A stretch of DNA of 64,000 nucleotides from Cladorhizidae sp. MBARI D1340-BT2 (GCA_028752905.1 JAQNBH010000011.1:28395678-28459677), one strand, 5' to 3'. Numbered from the stretch's first letter, positions 1 to 11,208 are shown. Numbers and translations: made by a program. The notes: generated by a model not told the origin, from the sequence alone.

Positions 1-331
1 AGCAATTTTTTGATGTGAACTAAACCGCTTGTCAAGCTCAGCAAGAAGATGGTCCAAAATTGGAACTGTGATAGTTCTTCTAAAGTATTTAGAGGGATTA
101 GCTTGCTCTGTGTTGCTGACGACCACAAATTTTGGGCATTGATGGTATAGACCCTACCTCATTACAGATTTCAGAGATCAGAGTTTCAAACCATCTACTG
201 TGGTAGGAGTCAACATTCTCTCTGACTGGCTTGAGTGATGCTGTCAAAGTCTTGATCTCAGACACAGCCTGAACTATGTCCTTAGCCTCCTTGGAAGGCT
301 TGTTGTGAGGCCCCTGATGTACTATAGACAC
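1..331 (-). pseudogene. hAT-superfamily transposase fragment (THAP0/ZMYM1-like), frameshifted and cut by the window edge
   Basis: Read on the minus strand from 331 down, a 77-codon open frame ends in SMPKICGRQQHRAS and stops at 98-100. The adjacent frame then continues from 99 to 1 as NPSKYFRRTITVPILDHLLA, followed by ELDKRF. The RQ-x-HR-x-N motif followed by Y-F-R-R and LDHLL-x-ELDKRF is, from my knowledge of the family, the segment before the C-terminal dimerisation domain in hAT transposases of the P52rIPK/THAP0, ZMYM1-like type. Both halves are seen directly; joining them needs a shift of four extra bases near 100-103, so the copy is broken. The catalytic region and the dimerisation domain are not in the window. 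A ctatag motif just above the first residues (about 321-326 on the plus strand) could be a splice acceptor. It may be a dead transposon or a domesticated gene with a sequence error. The family call is fairly secure; the activity call is not. Confidence 0.65.
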
Positions 332-831
332 TTATTGGTAATCATAAGAGCACTGTTGTTGTTATAGCCAGCAAGAGAGCTGGGTATATAGAAATGCCAT
401 GTGCCGATTCAGACAAAACTTAAGACAGCCATTTTCTTGATTTGTGTTTTGTAATGAGAGGAAATAGCTAGTTTTGGATCTTTTTGCAGCATTTTGGCTG
501 TCTTGTAGGTCTTGTACACTGTAGGTTGGAATTCACTCTTTTTTTAACCTCTATATATACCAGATATCAGGTACCTTTATAGGTGGTTTGGGGAATGGCT
601 CATTTTATATTGTTTGGATGCATTTCTGCCATTTTGTAAGTAAGATATACCTGACTGGATTTTACATTATGAAATCTACTCTGACTTGCGTCACTTTTTG
701 TTTGTGTATGGGCAACAACCGGATACTCCTGCTCATGTATTAATAATACATAAGTGACTGCTTGTTTTAATGAAGTCTCTCTCTAGTGGTTTTGTCAGGT
801 CTAATTATTGTTGATAAATTTATCTTTGTAG
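332..831. other. Unique AT-rich non-coding stretch
   Basis: No open frame of note, RNA gene or repeat is visible. It would be intronic if the transmembrane exon at 832-929 is real, because that exon is preceded by a pyrimidine-rich acceptor at 821-831. Confidence 0.4.
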
Positions 832-929
832 AAGTCACTGTTACTGGATTGAATTTGGGCCTGGCGATCATCTTAGTGCTGATCATTATGCTCATCATTA
901 TGCTAATCAGTGCATATTTCATTTATGTG
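832..929 (+). CDS. Candidate internal exon encoding a single transmembrane helix
   Basis: A 98-bp segment is bounded by an acceptor (tatctttgtag, ending at 831) and a strong donor (gtg followed by gtaagt, beginning at 930). In the frame entered after two bases of a split codon it reads VTVTGLNLGLAIILVLIIML and continues IIMLISAYFIYV. This is more than 20 hydrophobic residues, long enough to cross a membrane once. A short exon carrying one helix between extracellular and cytoplasmic exons is typical of single-pass receptors and adhesion proteins, but no other exon could be recognised here, so the protein cannot be named. The length is not a multiple of three, so the phase differs at its two ends. 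The open frame continues past the donor only into a TG-rich run, which supports ending the exon at 929. The exon is an inference from splice signals and hydrophobicity; a chance hydrophobic run is possible. Confidence 0.35.
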
Positions 930-937
930 GTAAGTGA

Positions 938-969
938 TGTGTGTGTGTGTTTGTGTGTGGTGTGTGCTG
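938..969 (+). repeat. Imperfect (TG)n microsatellite
   Basis: An almost uninterrupted TG run starts immediately after the putative donor at 930. GT-rich runs near a donor are common in introns. Confidence 0.85.
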
Positions 970-1405
970 TAATATCAATGAACTCTCTTACAATGTCATG
1001 CACTAGTGCCAGAAGATGTGGTTTCATAACTTGTTGTTAAGATTTTTAGAGCTCCATAGTTTCTGAACACTTCCCTGTATGAACTTGCTATATTATAGAT
1101 CTCTCTGGGTGCTCTCTTTTGATATTATAAAAGGTGAAGTGTGAAGAATCTATGGAGCTCCCAAAAATTTACTAAAACACATCATTCTGGCATTTCTCCT
1201 TCCAAGGACTACGAGTTTTGCTGCCACACTCTATTTTGTATTGTATATAAAGTTCAGTGCATGAGCACAAGACCCAACATCCTTAGAGATAGTGTTTTCA
1301 AGGAGTTAAATATTCACAGTGTGCATGGCTACCATCGAGTCTGCAAATAGGTACCTAAGAGCAATAGGGCACATTGTGTAGTTGCTCTACAAAATCCACG
1401 AATAT
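970..1405. other. Unique stretch without a recognisable gene
   Basis: A 69-codon open frame at 1141-1350 matches no family I know and has no supporting context. The only structure is the inverted repeat at 1041-1168. Confidence 0.4.
1041..1168. repeat. Imperfect 19-bp inverted repeat spanning 128 bp
   Basis: The arm at 1041-1059 (ending agagctccatag) is the reverse complement of 1150-1168 (ctatggagctcccaaaaat), apart from a small difference next to the 11-bp perfect core. The arms are separated by about 90 bp. This could be the remnant of a miniature inverted-repeat element or a hairpin. No target-site duplication is obvious. Confidence 0.5.
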
Positions 1406-1428
1406 CCCTCCCCCCCTCCCCCTCCCCC
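1406..1428 (-). other. G-quadruplex-type tract (C-rich on the plus strand)
   Basis: The plus strand has C runs of 3, 7, 5 and 5 separated by single T residues. The minus strand therefore has four G runs of three or more with one-base loops, which meets the standard G-quadruplex definition. Confidence 0.7.
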
Positions 1429-1442
1429 AGCAAGTCATCTAG

Positions 1443-1640
1443 AAAGTTATAGAGAAAATGTTGTCGGGTGTGGGGGGGAATGCATGGCAGTCGGTCACCA
1501 CTGAAGTGATAATCAAATCTTTCAAAACTTGCAGCATTTTAGTTGAGGCAGATGGTCACATGATAATATCATTCAAGCCCGGAAAAGCAGCAAACATTGC
1601 CAGTGAGATGGTCAATCTCCACAGAAAAGGTGAGAGAGAC
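1443..1640 (+). pseudogene. C-terminal fragment of a pogo/Tigger-like transposase
   Basis: The frame containing the ATG at 1458 is open back to a TAG at 1440-1442 and reads NAWQSVTTEVIIKSFKTCSI, then shortly after DGHMIISFKPGKAA. From family knowledge, W-x-x-V-x-x-E-x-I-x-x-S-F-x-x-C-x-I followed by a DG...FKPG stretch is the end of the DDE domain in pogo/Tigger (CENP-B/jerky-like) transposases. The DNA-binding HTH regions and the DDE residues are absent. The frame stops at 1641-1643. In the next frame DSGNPLASNETD is followed by a TAA and then EEDETGIA, which resembles the acidic tail of these proteins, so the end is both frameshifted and interrupted. Inferred to be a dead, 5'-truncated copy. 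Confidence 0.55.
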
Positions 1641-2059
1641 TGACAGTGGCAATCCCTTGGCAAGCAATGAAACTGACTAAGAAGAAGATGAAACTGGAAT
1701 AGCAGACAAAGGCTAGCACGAACACTGCTATTATCAAAATTGTCACCTTTTCATGATGTTGTACAACTACATTAGCGGCCAAAAATAACCTAATGTTATG
1801 TTTTCGAACAACGTATATGCTTACGTTTTGAGAGAAAGCATTGCGTGTGCATTCCTTAGTGTTTTTCCAAGTGTCCTTTGAAAGCGTAGCTGCGTTGTGC
1901 AGCTGGTATGCATGCGTGGCGTAGTATAAACGTTTACGTGGGTATGTTTAGTCACTTGCTCGAGTAGTTTACAGCTCTCCTTCTCTTGCTATGGTGTATC
2001 GTCCTACAAAAAGTAAAAGCAAAGAATTCCAAACCTTAACCTAAGTCTTGAAGCACCCA
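1641..2059. other. Unique stretch, possible decayed transposon tail
   Basis: Apart from the acidic residues noted for the pogo-like fragment (to about 1700), nothing can be assigned. A 17-codon frame beginning at the ATG near 1991 (MVYRPTKSKSKEFQTLT) is too short to interpret. Confidence 0.35.
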
Positions 2060-2495
2060 ATTGATGTATATACCCGACCTTCCATTCTTCACATTAGGAC
2101 TAGAGCATGTATATACCCAACCTTGCATTCTTCCCATTAGGACTAGAGGATGTAAATACCCAAACTTCCATTCTTCCCATGAGGACTAGAGCACAACCTT
2201 CCATTCTTACCATGAAGACTAGAGCATGTATATACCAAACCTTCCATTCTTCCCATGAGGACTAAAGCATGTATATACCCAACCTTCCATTCTTCCCATG
2301 AGGACTAGAGCATGTATATACCCAACCTTCCATTCTTCCCATGAAGACTGGAGCATGTATATACCCAACCTTCCATTCTTCCCATGAGGACTAGAGCAAG
2401 TATATACCCAACCTTCCATTCTTCCCATGAGGACTAGAGCATGTATATACCCAACCTTCCATTCTTCTCCATGAGGACTAGAGCATGTATATAGT
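2060..2495 (+). repeat. 43-bp minisatellite, about 10 copies
   Basis: The core ccttccattcttcccatgag recurs with gcatgtatata starts at 2224, 2267, 2310, 2353, 2396 and 2439, exactly 43 bp apart, and then at 2483 after a 44-bp copy with one extra C. A clean copy is 2310-2352. Copies left of 2224 are more diverged, and one (around 2188-2195) lacks most of the gtatatacc part. Because 43 is not a multiple of 3, the reading frame rotates through all three phases every 129 bp. This explains a 142-codon minus-strand open frame here (2219-2647) that has no gene-like features. It shares no sequence with the 24-bp array. Confidence 0.95.
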
Positions 2496-3147
2496 ATTAA
2501 CAACCTGGGCTCCTCTAGCATCGAGGCAGGAGGAATAGGGTCAAGGTTCTGTTGAATTTGTGTCTGAAATATAAACTCTAATAAACTGTGTAATGAATAG
2601 GCTTTGTATATATAATAACTTAAGATGTCCCGAGAAACTGGCAACAAGAAAGCAGAGTAATCATCACTGGCATGGCTGCTCCTACAGTTACCCTAGCCCT
2701 CTCCTCAGCCCCATTGCAATAGGTCACTACGTGATTTGGCTGCATTCTGCAATGACCAGAATGCTTGCAATCATGCAAGTTGTGAATTATTTACAAGGAG
2801 AGTGGATTAGCAAACCAAATCCACTACTAATACAATACATCATAGTGCACATACTATTAACTTCGTGAACTGCTCAGCCAAGTGCCTACTTGAGGGCACA
2901 CTCAATTATTTCAGCAAGCAGTGCAGGTGATAATAGCTGAACTTGATAAGAGTTTGTTGTCATGCACTCCAGGATGTACATGACTTGCTAGCGAACAGGA
3001 AAACTTTCAAATGTGCTAAATTCTAATCATTTAAAAAAATAGTTTTAGCTGTAAAAAATTAGAATTTCTAAAAATAGCTACATAGTGATTGGTATAGGGT
3101 GTGGCCTTGGGTGACTAAGCTAGAGAGATAGAGATGGAACTGAGACC
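2496..3147. other. Unique stretch without a recognisable gene
   Basis: A 91-codon open frame at 2593-2868 matches no known family. The only structure seen is a small inverted repeat at 3018-3067. Confidence 0.4.
3018..3067. repeat. 10-bp perfect inverted repeat with a 30-bp loop
   Basis: aaattctaat at 3018-3027 is the exact reverse complement of attagaattt at 3058-3067. The region is AT-rich, so chance is a real possibility. Confidence 0.5.
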
Positions 3148-3264
3148 ATGGCTAGTAAATCCTTGTACAGTTACTTTCAACCTGTGTAAGACCTTCCTAG
3201 CCCCAGTGCGCTGCTATCAGAGCCTGCTAGTTCATATGAACAACCAGCAGAGATTACTGAGTAA
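3148..3264 (+). pseudogene. Possible transposase-like N-terminus with an in-frame stop
   Basis: From the ATG at 3148 the frame reads MASKSLYSYFQPV, stops at TAA 3187-3189, and continues in the same frame as DLPSPSALLSEPASSYEQPA to a second TAA at 3262. A short leader with a basic residue followed by S-L-x-S-Y-F-x-P, then a Ser/Pro/Ala-rich linker, resembles the N-terminal tail of many animal hAT-like and zinc-finger transposase-derived proteins. The resemblance is weak and rests on memory of the general pattern. Nothing downstream extends it before the satellite begins at about 3622. It might instead be a chance frame. Confidence 0.25.
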
Positions 3265-3621
3265 GCCTTGTTGAAGGGCAATATGGCAGCTATTTCTCAC
3301 TCATCAAGGAGCTAGAGGTCATTCACCCACACGCATTCATAATTAGGAGGTGTGTTTGCATATTTTTTCTTTGCAAATTTTATACTTTCATAATTTATTC
3401 TGAAGTTTGTTTTTGCTTTGATGTGAATATTACAACCTTCAAAACTCTGTCTACATGATATACAGTCAAATTACATTACAAACTGTTACAAAAGAAATTT
3501 ATTTTATTTTATATAGAAATCAAGATCATCCGGAAGTCCTGCTGTTGCTGTTCCATAACAAGGTCTGAGTTTTTCTAGAGCTACTGTTGTTTTTACATTG
3601 TAGTGTAGATTAATTGTAGCC
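3265..3621. other. AT-rich unique DNA bordering the satellite
   Basis: No gene, hairpin or repeat is recognised. The change to 24-bp periodicity is abrupt at about 3622, with no visible target-site duplication. Confidence 0.5.
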
Positions 3622-5015
3622 AGGTACACCAGATTTCATGGCTTGATGCACACCAGAGTTCATGTCTTGCTACATATCAGAGTTCATAGCTTTATACACA
3701 TCAGATTTCATGGCTTGGTGCACGCCAGAGTTCATGGCTTGATACACACCAGAGTTCATAGCTCGATACACACCAGACTTCATGTCTTGATACACACCAG
3801 AGTTCATAGCTTAATGCACACCAGAGTTCATGGCTTGTTACACACCTGAGTTCATGGCTTGATGCACACCAGAGTACATGGCTTGATGCACACTAGAGTT
3901 CATGGCTTGGTACACACCAGAGTTCATGGCTTGACACACCTGTGTTCATGACTTGCTGCACACCACAGTTCATGACTGCTACACACCAGAGTTCATGTCT
4001 TACTACACACCAGAGTTCATAATATATTGATACAGACCAGCGTTCATAGCTTGATACCCATCAAAGTTCATGGCTTGATGCAAACCAGAGTTCATGGATT
4101 TACGCACACCAGAGTTCATGGCTTGATGTACACTAGAGTTCATGGCTTGATTCACAACATAGTTCATGGCTTGATGCAAACCGGTGTTCATATCTTGATA
4201 CAGACCAGAGTTCATAGCCTGATACCCAACAGAGTTCATGGCTTGATGCACTCCAGGGTTCATGGCTTGATGCAAACTAGAGTTCATGGCTTGATGCAAA
4301 CTAGAGTTCATGTCTTGTTGCATACCTGAGTTCATGGCATGATATAACACAAGAGTTCATGACTTGATGCGCACGTCAATGACTTGATGCACACCTGCAT
4401 TCATGGCTTGATACACAACAGATTTCATAGCTTGATGCACACCAGATTTCATGGCTTGCTGCACACCAGTGTTCAAGCTTGAAGTACACCAGAGTTCATG
4501 GCTTGATGGACACCAAAGTTTATTGCTTGATGCATACCAGAGTTCATGGCTTGATGCAAACCAGAGTTCATTGGTGATGCACACCAGAGTTTATGGCTTG
4601 CTGCAAGCCAGTGTTCATAGATTGATGCACACCAGAGTTCATGGCTTGATGCACACCAGAGTTCATGGCTTGATGCACACCAGAGTTCATAGGTGGTGCA
4701 AACCAGAGTTAAGTGCTTGATACACACCAGAATTCATGGCTTGCTACACAGTTCATTGCTTGATGCATACCAGAGTTCATAGCTTGATGTACACCTGAGT
4801 TCATGGTTTGATGCACACCAGAGGTCATGGCTTGCTGCACACCGCAATTCATAGCTTGATGCACACAAGAGTTCAAGGCTTGATGCACACCAGATTTCAT
4901 GGCTTGATACACACAAGAGTTCATGGCTTGACACACCAGAATTCATGGCTTTCTGCATGCCAGAGTTCATGAATTTATACAGAGTTCATGACTGCTACAC
5001 TCCAGAGTTCATGGC
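3622..5015 (-). repeat. Left block, diverged partial type A unit at the array edge
   Basis: It contains the same run of variant monomers (motifs at about 4003-4970) that ends the type A units at 7134-8087, 8514-9491 and 11635-12612, but with more differences. Its first few hundred bases are more irregular, as is usual for the edge of a tandem array. Confidence 0.7.
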
Positions 5016-6708
5016 TTGATGCACAGCAGAGTTCATAGCTCGATACACACCAGAGTTCATAGCTCTATACACACCAGAGTTCATGTCATGCTACACACCA
5101 GAGTTTATAACTTTATAAATATCAGTGTTCATGGCTTGATGCACGCCAGAGTTCATAGCTTGCAGCATGCCAGAGTACATGGCTTCCTACACACCAGAGT
5201 TCATGGCTTGTTGCACCCCAGAGTTCATGGCTTGATGCACACCAGAGTTCATGGCTTGATACAGGGTTCATGACTGCTAAACAACAGACTTCATGGCTTG
5301 CTACACACCAGAGTTCATAGCTTGATACAGACCAGAGTTCATAGCTTGATACCCACCAGATTTCATGGCTTGATGCACAACCGAGTTCATGGCTTAATGC
5401 GCTCCCGAGTTCATGTCTTGAAGTAAACCAGAGTTCATGGAATGATGCATACCAGAGGTCATGACTTGAAGCACACTACAGTTCATGTCTTGATACACAC
5501 CAGAGGTCATAGCTTGATACAGACCAGAGTTCATATATTGATACTCACCAGAGTTCATGGCTTGATGCACACCAGAGTACATGGCTTAATGCACACCATA
5601 ATTCATAGCTTGATGCAGATCAGATTGCTTGGCTTGATGCAAACCAGAGTTCATGGTTTGATACAGAGTGCATGGCTACTGACACCAGAGTTCTTGGCTT
5701 GATACACACCAGAGTTCACGGCTTGATGCACACCAGAATTCATATAGTTCATATCTTGCTTCGCCCCCGAGTTAATGGCTTGATGCACATTCGAGTTCAT
5801 GGCTTGATGCATACCAGAGTTCATGGCTTGAATCATATCAGAGTTCATGGCTTGGTACACACAAGGTTTCATGGCTTGACACACCAGAGTTCATGGCTTG
5901 CTGCATGACAGAGTTCATAGCTTGCAGCACGCCGGAGTTCATGGCTTCCTACACACCAGAGTTCATGGTTTGATGCACCCCAGAGTTCATGGCTTGATGC
6001 ACACCAGAGTTCATCGCTTGATACAGAGTTTATGACTGCTAAATAACAGACTTCATGGCTTACTACACACCAGAGTTCATAGCTTGATACAGACCAGAGT
6101 TCATAGCTTGATACCCACCAGATTTCATGGCTTAATGCACAACAGAGTTCATGGCTTGATGCGCACCCGAGTTCATGTCTTGAAGTCAACCAGAGTTCAT
6201 TGATTGATGCACACCAGAGTTCATGACTTGATGCACACCACAGTTCATGTCTTGATACACACCAGAGTTCATAGCTTGATACAGACCAGAATTCATATAT
6301 TGATACTCACCAGAGTTCATGGCTTGATGCACAACAGAGTACATGGCTTGATGCACACCATTATTCATAGCTTGATGCACTCCAGAGTGCATGGCTTGAT
6401 GCAAACCAGGGTTCATGGCTTGATGCACACCAGAGTTCATATAGTTCATCTTTTGCTGCACCCCCGAGTTCATGGCTTGATGCACATCCGAGTTCATGGA
6501 TTGATGCACATCAGAGTTCATGGCTTGATGAACACCGGAGTTCATGGCTTGCTACACACCAGAGTTCATGGCTTGATTCACATCAGAGTTTATGGCTTGG
6601 TACACACAAGGGTTCATGGCTTGACACACCAGAGTTCATGGCTTGCTGCATGCCAGAATTCATGAATTGATACAGAGTTCATAACTGCTACACACCAGAG
6701 TTCATGGC
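5016..6708 (-). repeat. Left block type B unit, copy 1 (1,693 bp)
   Basis: Begins with the ttgatgcacagc anchor and matches 9492-11208 along its length at an offset of 4,476 bp. Copy 2 carries one extra 24-bp monomer near 11040-11064. Confidence 0.85.
5114..5121 (+). promoter_or_regulatory. TATA-box-like tataaata carried by every left-block unit
   Basis: The octamer tataaata lies in a variant monomer. It also occurs at 6854, 8234, 9590, 11355, 12759, 13987, 14494, 16237, 17693 and 18214, giving 11 copies, one per anchor. It would direct plus-strand transcription towards the inversion junction. It matches the TATA consensus exactly, but no other promoter element is evident, and it may be only a sequence variant fixed in the unit. 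Confidence 0.25.
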
Positions 6709-8087
6709 TTGATGCACAGCAGAGTTCATAGCTCGATACACACCAGAGTTCATGTCTTGCTACACACCAAAGTTAAAGCTTGATACAGACCAGAGTTCAT
6801 AGCTCTATACACACCAGAGTTCATGTCTTGCTACACACCAGAGTTTATAACTTTATAAATATCAGAGTTCATGGCTTGATGCACGCCAGAGTTCATAGCT
6901 TGCAGCATGCCAGAGTTCATGGCTTCCTACACACCAGAGTTCATGGCTTGATGCACCCCAGAGTTCATGGCTTGATGCACACCAGAGTTCATGGGTTGAT
7001 ACAGGGTTCATGACTGCTAAACAATAGACTTCATGGCTTGCTACACACCAGAGTTCATACCTTGATACAGACCAGAGTTCATAGCTTGATACCCACCAGA
7101 TTTCATGGCTTGATGCACAACAGAGTTCATGGCTTAATGCGCACCCGAGTTCATGTCTTGAAGTAAACCAGAGTTCATTGATTGCTGCACACCAGAGTTC
7201 ATGACTTGATGCACACCACAGTTCATGTCTTCATACAGACCAGAGTTCATAGTCTGATACCCACCAGAGTTCATGGCTTGATGCACTCCAGAGTTCATGG
7301 CTTGATGCACACTTGAGTTCATGTCTTGTTGCATACCAGAGTTCATGGCATGATAACACACAAGAGTTCATGACTTGATGCGCACCAGAGTCAATGACTT
7401 GATGCACACCTGTGTTCATGGCTTGATACACACCAGATTTCATAGCTTGATGCACACCAGAGTTCATGGCTTGCTGCACACCAGTGTTCAAGCTTGAAGT
7501 ACACCAGAGTTCATGGCTTGATGGACACCAAAGTTTATTGCTTGATGCGTACCTGAGTTCATGGCTTCATGCAAACCAGAGTTCATAGCTTGATGTACAC
7601 CAGAGTTTATGGCTTGCTGCAAGCCAATGTTCATAGCTTGATGCACACCAGAGTTCATATAGTTCATCTTTTGCTGCACCCAGAGTTCATAGCTTGATGC
7701 ACACCAGAGTTCATGGCTTGATGCACACCAGAGTTCATGGCTTGATGCACACCAGAGTTCATAGGTGGTGCACACCAGAGTTAATTGCTTGATACACACC
7801 AGAGTTCATGGCTTGCTACACAGTTCATTGCTTGATGCATACCAGAGTTCATAGCTTGATGTACACCTGAGTTCATGGTTTGATGCACACCAGAGATCAT
7901 GGCTAGCTTCACACCGCAATTCATAGCTTGATGCACACCAGAGTTCAAGGCTTGATGCACACCAGATTTCATGGCTTGATACACACAAGAGTTCATGGCT
8001 TGACACACCAGAATTCATGGCTTTCTGCATGCCAGAGTTCATGAATTTATACAGAGTTCATGACTGCTACACTCCAGAGTTCATGGC
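6709..8087 (-). repeat. Left block type A unit, copy 1 (1,379 bp)
   Basis: Same order of variant monomers as 8088-9491. It is about 25 bp shorter, consistent with the loss of one monomer. Confidence 0.85.
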
Positions 8088-9491
8088 TTGATGCACAGCA
8101 GAGTTCATAGCTCGATACATACCAGAATTCATGTCTTGCTACACATCAAAGTTCATAGCTTGATACAGACCAGAGTTCATAGCTCTATACACACCAGAGT
8201 TCATGTCTTGCTACACACCAGAGTTTATAACTTTATAAATATCAGAGTTCATGGCTTGATGCACGCCAGAGTTCATAGCTTGCAGCATGCCAGAGTTCAT
8301 GGCTTCCTACACACCAGAGTTCATGGCTTGATGCACCCCAGAGTTCATGGCTTGATGCACACCAGAGTTCATGGGTTGATACAGGGTTCATGACTACTAA
8401 ACAATAGACTTCATGGCTTGCTACACACCAGAGTTCATACCTTGATACAGACCAGAGTTCATAGCTTGATACCCACCAGATTTCATGGCTTGATGCACAA
8501 CAGCGTTCATGGCTTAATGCGCACCCGAGTTCATGTCTTGAAGTAAACCAGAGTTCATTGATTGCTGCACACCAGAGTTCATGACTTGATGCACACCACA
8601 GTTCATGTCTTGATACAGACCAGAGTTCATAGTCTGATACCCACCAGAGTTCATGGCTTGATGCACTCCAGGGTTCATGGCTTGATGCAAACTAGAGTTC
8701 ATGGCTTGATGCACACTTGAGTTCATGTCTTGTTGCATACCAGAGTTCATGGCATGACACCACACAAGAGTTCATGACTTGATGCGCACCAGAGTCAATG
8801 ACTTGATGCACACCTGTGTTCATGGCTTGATACACACCAGATTTCATAGCTTGATGCACACCAGAGTTCATGGCTTGCTGCACACCAGTGTTCAAGCTTG
8901 AAGTACACCAGAGTTCATGGCTTGATGGACACCAAAGTTTATTGCTTGATGCGTACCTGAGTTCATGGCTTCATGCAAACCAGAGTTCATAGCTTGATGT
9001 ACACCAGAGTTTATGGCTTGCTGCAAGCCAATGTTCATAGCTTGATGCACACCAGAGTTCATATTGTTCATCTTTTGCTGCACCCCGAGTTCATAGCTTG
9101 ATGCACACCCGAGTTCATGGCTTGATGCACACCAGAGTTCATGGCTTGATGCACACCAGAGTTCATAGGTGGTGCACACCAGAGTTAATTGCTTGATACA
9201 CACCAGAGTTCATGGCTTGCTACACAGTTCATTGCTTGATGCATACCAGAGTTCATAGCTTGATGTACACCTGAGTTCATGGTTTGATGCACACCAGAGA
9301 TCATGGCTAGCTTCACACCGCAATTCATAGCTTGATGCACACCAGAGTTCAAGGCTTGATGCACACCAGATTTCATGGCTTGATACACACAAGAGTTCAT
9401 GGCTTGACACACCAGAATTCATGGCTTTCTGCATGCCAGAGTTCATGAATTTATACAGAGTTCATGACTGCTACACTCCAGAGTTCATGGC
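8088..9491 (-). repeat. Left block type A unit, copy 2 (1,404 bp)
   Basis: Same length as 11209-12612. Both share the aacaatagacttcatggc variant and the gcgcaccagagtcaatgact variant at equivalent positions. Confidence 0.85.
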
Positions 9492-11208
9492 TTGATGCAC
9501 AGCAGAGTTCATAGCTCGATACACACCAGAGTTCATAGCTCTATACACACCAGAGTTCATGTCATGCTACACACCAGAGTTTATAACTTTATAAATATCA
9601 GTGTTCATGGCTTGATGCACGCCAGAGTTCATAGCTTGCAGCATGCCAGAGTACATGGCTTCCTACACACCAGAGTTCATGGCTTGATGCACCCCAGAGT
9701 TCATGGCTTGATGCACACCAGAGTTCATGGCTTGATACAGGGTTCATGACTGCTAAACAACAGACTTCATGGCTTGCTACACACCAGAGTTCATAGCTTG
9801 ATACAGACCAGAGTTCATAGCTTGATACCCACCAGATTTCATGGCTGGATGCACAACCGAGTTCATGGCTTAATGCGCTCCCGAGTTCATGTCTTGAAGT
9901 AAACCAGTGTTCATGGAATGATGCATACCAGAGTTCATGACTTGATGCACACCACAGTTCATGTCTTGATACACACCAGAGTTCATAGCTTGATACAGAC
10001 CAGAGTTCATATATGGATACTCACCAGAGTTCATGGCTTGATGCACACCAGAGTACATGGCTTAATGCACAACATAATTCATAGCTTGATGCAGACCAGA
10101 TTGCCTGGCTTGATGCAAACCAGAGTTCATGGTTTGATACAGAGTGCATGGCTACTGACACCAGAGTTCTTGGCTTGATACACACCAGAGTTCACGGCTT
10201 GATGCACAACAGAATTCATATAGTTCATATCTTGCTTCGCCCACGAGTTAATGGCTTGATGCACATTCGAGTTGATGGCTTGATGCATACCAGAGTTCAT
10301 GGCTTGAATCATATCAGAGTTCATGGCTTGGTACACACAAGGTTTCATGGCTTGACACACCAGAGTTCATGGCTTGCTGCATGACAGAGTTCATAGCTTG
10401 CAGCACGCCGGAGTTCATGGCTTCCTACACACCAGAGTTCATGGTTTGATGCACCCCAGAGTTCATGGCTTGATGCACACCAGAGTTCATCGCTTGATAC
10501 AGAGTTTATGACTGCTAAATAACAGACTTCATGGCTTGCTACACACCAGAGTTCATAGCTTGATACAGACCAGAGTTCATAGCTTGATACCCACCAGATT
10601 TCATGGCTTAATGCACAACAGAGTTCATGGCTTGATGCGCACCCGAGTTCATGTCTTGAAGTCAACCAGAGTTCATTGATTGATGCACACCAGAGTTCAT
10701 GACTTGATGCACACCACAGTTCATGTCTTGATACACACCAGAGTTCATAGCTTGATACAGACCAGAATTCATATATTGATACTCACCAGAGTTCATGGCT
10801 TGATGCACACCAGAGTACATGGCTTGATGCACACCATTATTCATAGCTTGATGCACTCCAGAGTGCATGGCTTGATGCAAACCAGGGTTCATGGCTTGAT
10901 GCACACCAGAGTTCATATAGTTCATCTTTTGCTGCATCCCCGAGTTCATGGCTTGATGCACATCCGAGTTCATGGATTGATGCACATCAGAGTTCATGGC
11001 TTGATGCACACCGGAGTTCATGGCTTGCTACACACCAGAGTTCATGGCTTGATGCACACCAGAGTTCATGGCTTGATTCACATCAGAGTTTATGGCTTGG
11101 TACACACAAGGGTTCATGGCTTGACACACCAGAGTTCATGGCTTGCTGCATGCCAGAATTCATGAATTGATACAGAGTTCATAACTGCTACACACCAGAG
11201 TTCATGGC
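9492..11208 (-). repeat. Left block type B unit, copy 2 (1,717 bp)
   Basis: A near copy of 5016-6708 plus one extra monomer. It starts the second B-A-A cycle. Confidence 0.85.

Noticed and set aside
786..1040. Whole 84-codon open frame as a small membrane protein
   Set aside because: Only 832-929 looks coding. The start precedes a splice acceptor, and the part after 930 is a translated TG microsatellite (VCVCLCVV).
1141..1350. 69-codon open frame
   Set aside because: No recognisable family, no repeat of the pattern elsewhere, and it overlaps one arm of the inverted repeat at 1150-1168.
2593..2868. 91-codon open frame
   Set aside because: Composition is unremarkable, no domain is recognised, and it overlaps the end of the minus-strand frame through the 43-bp repeat.
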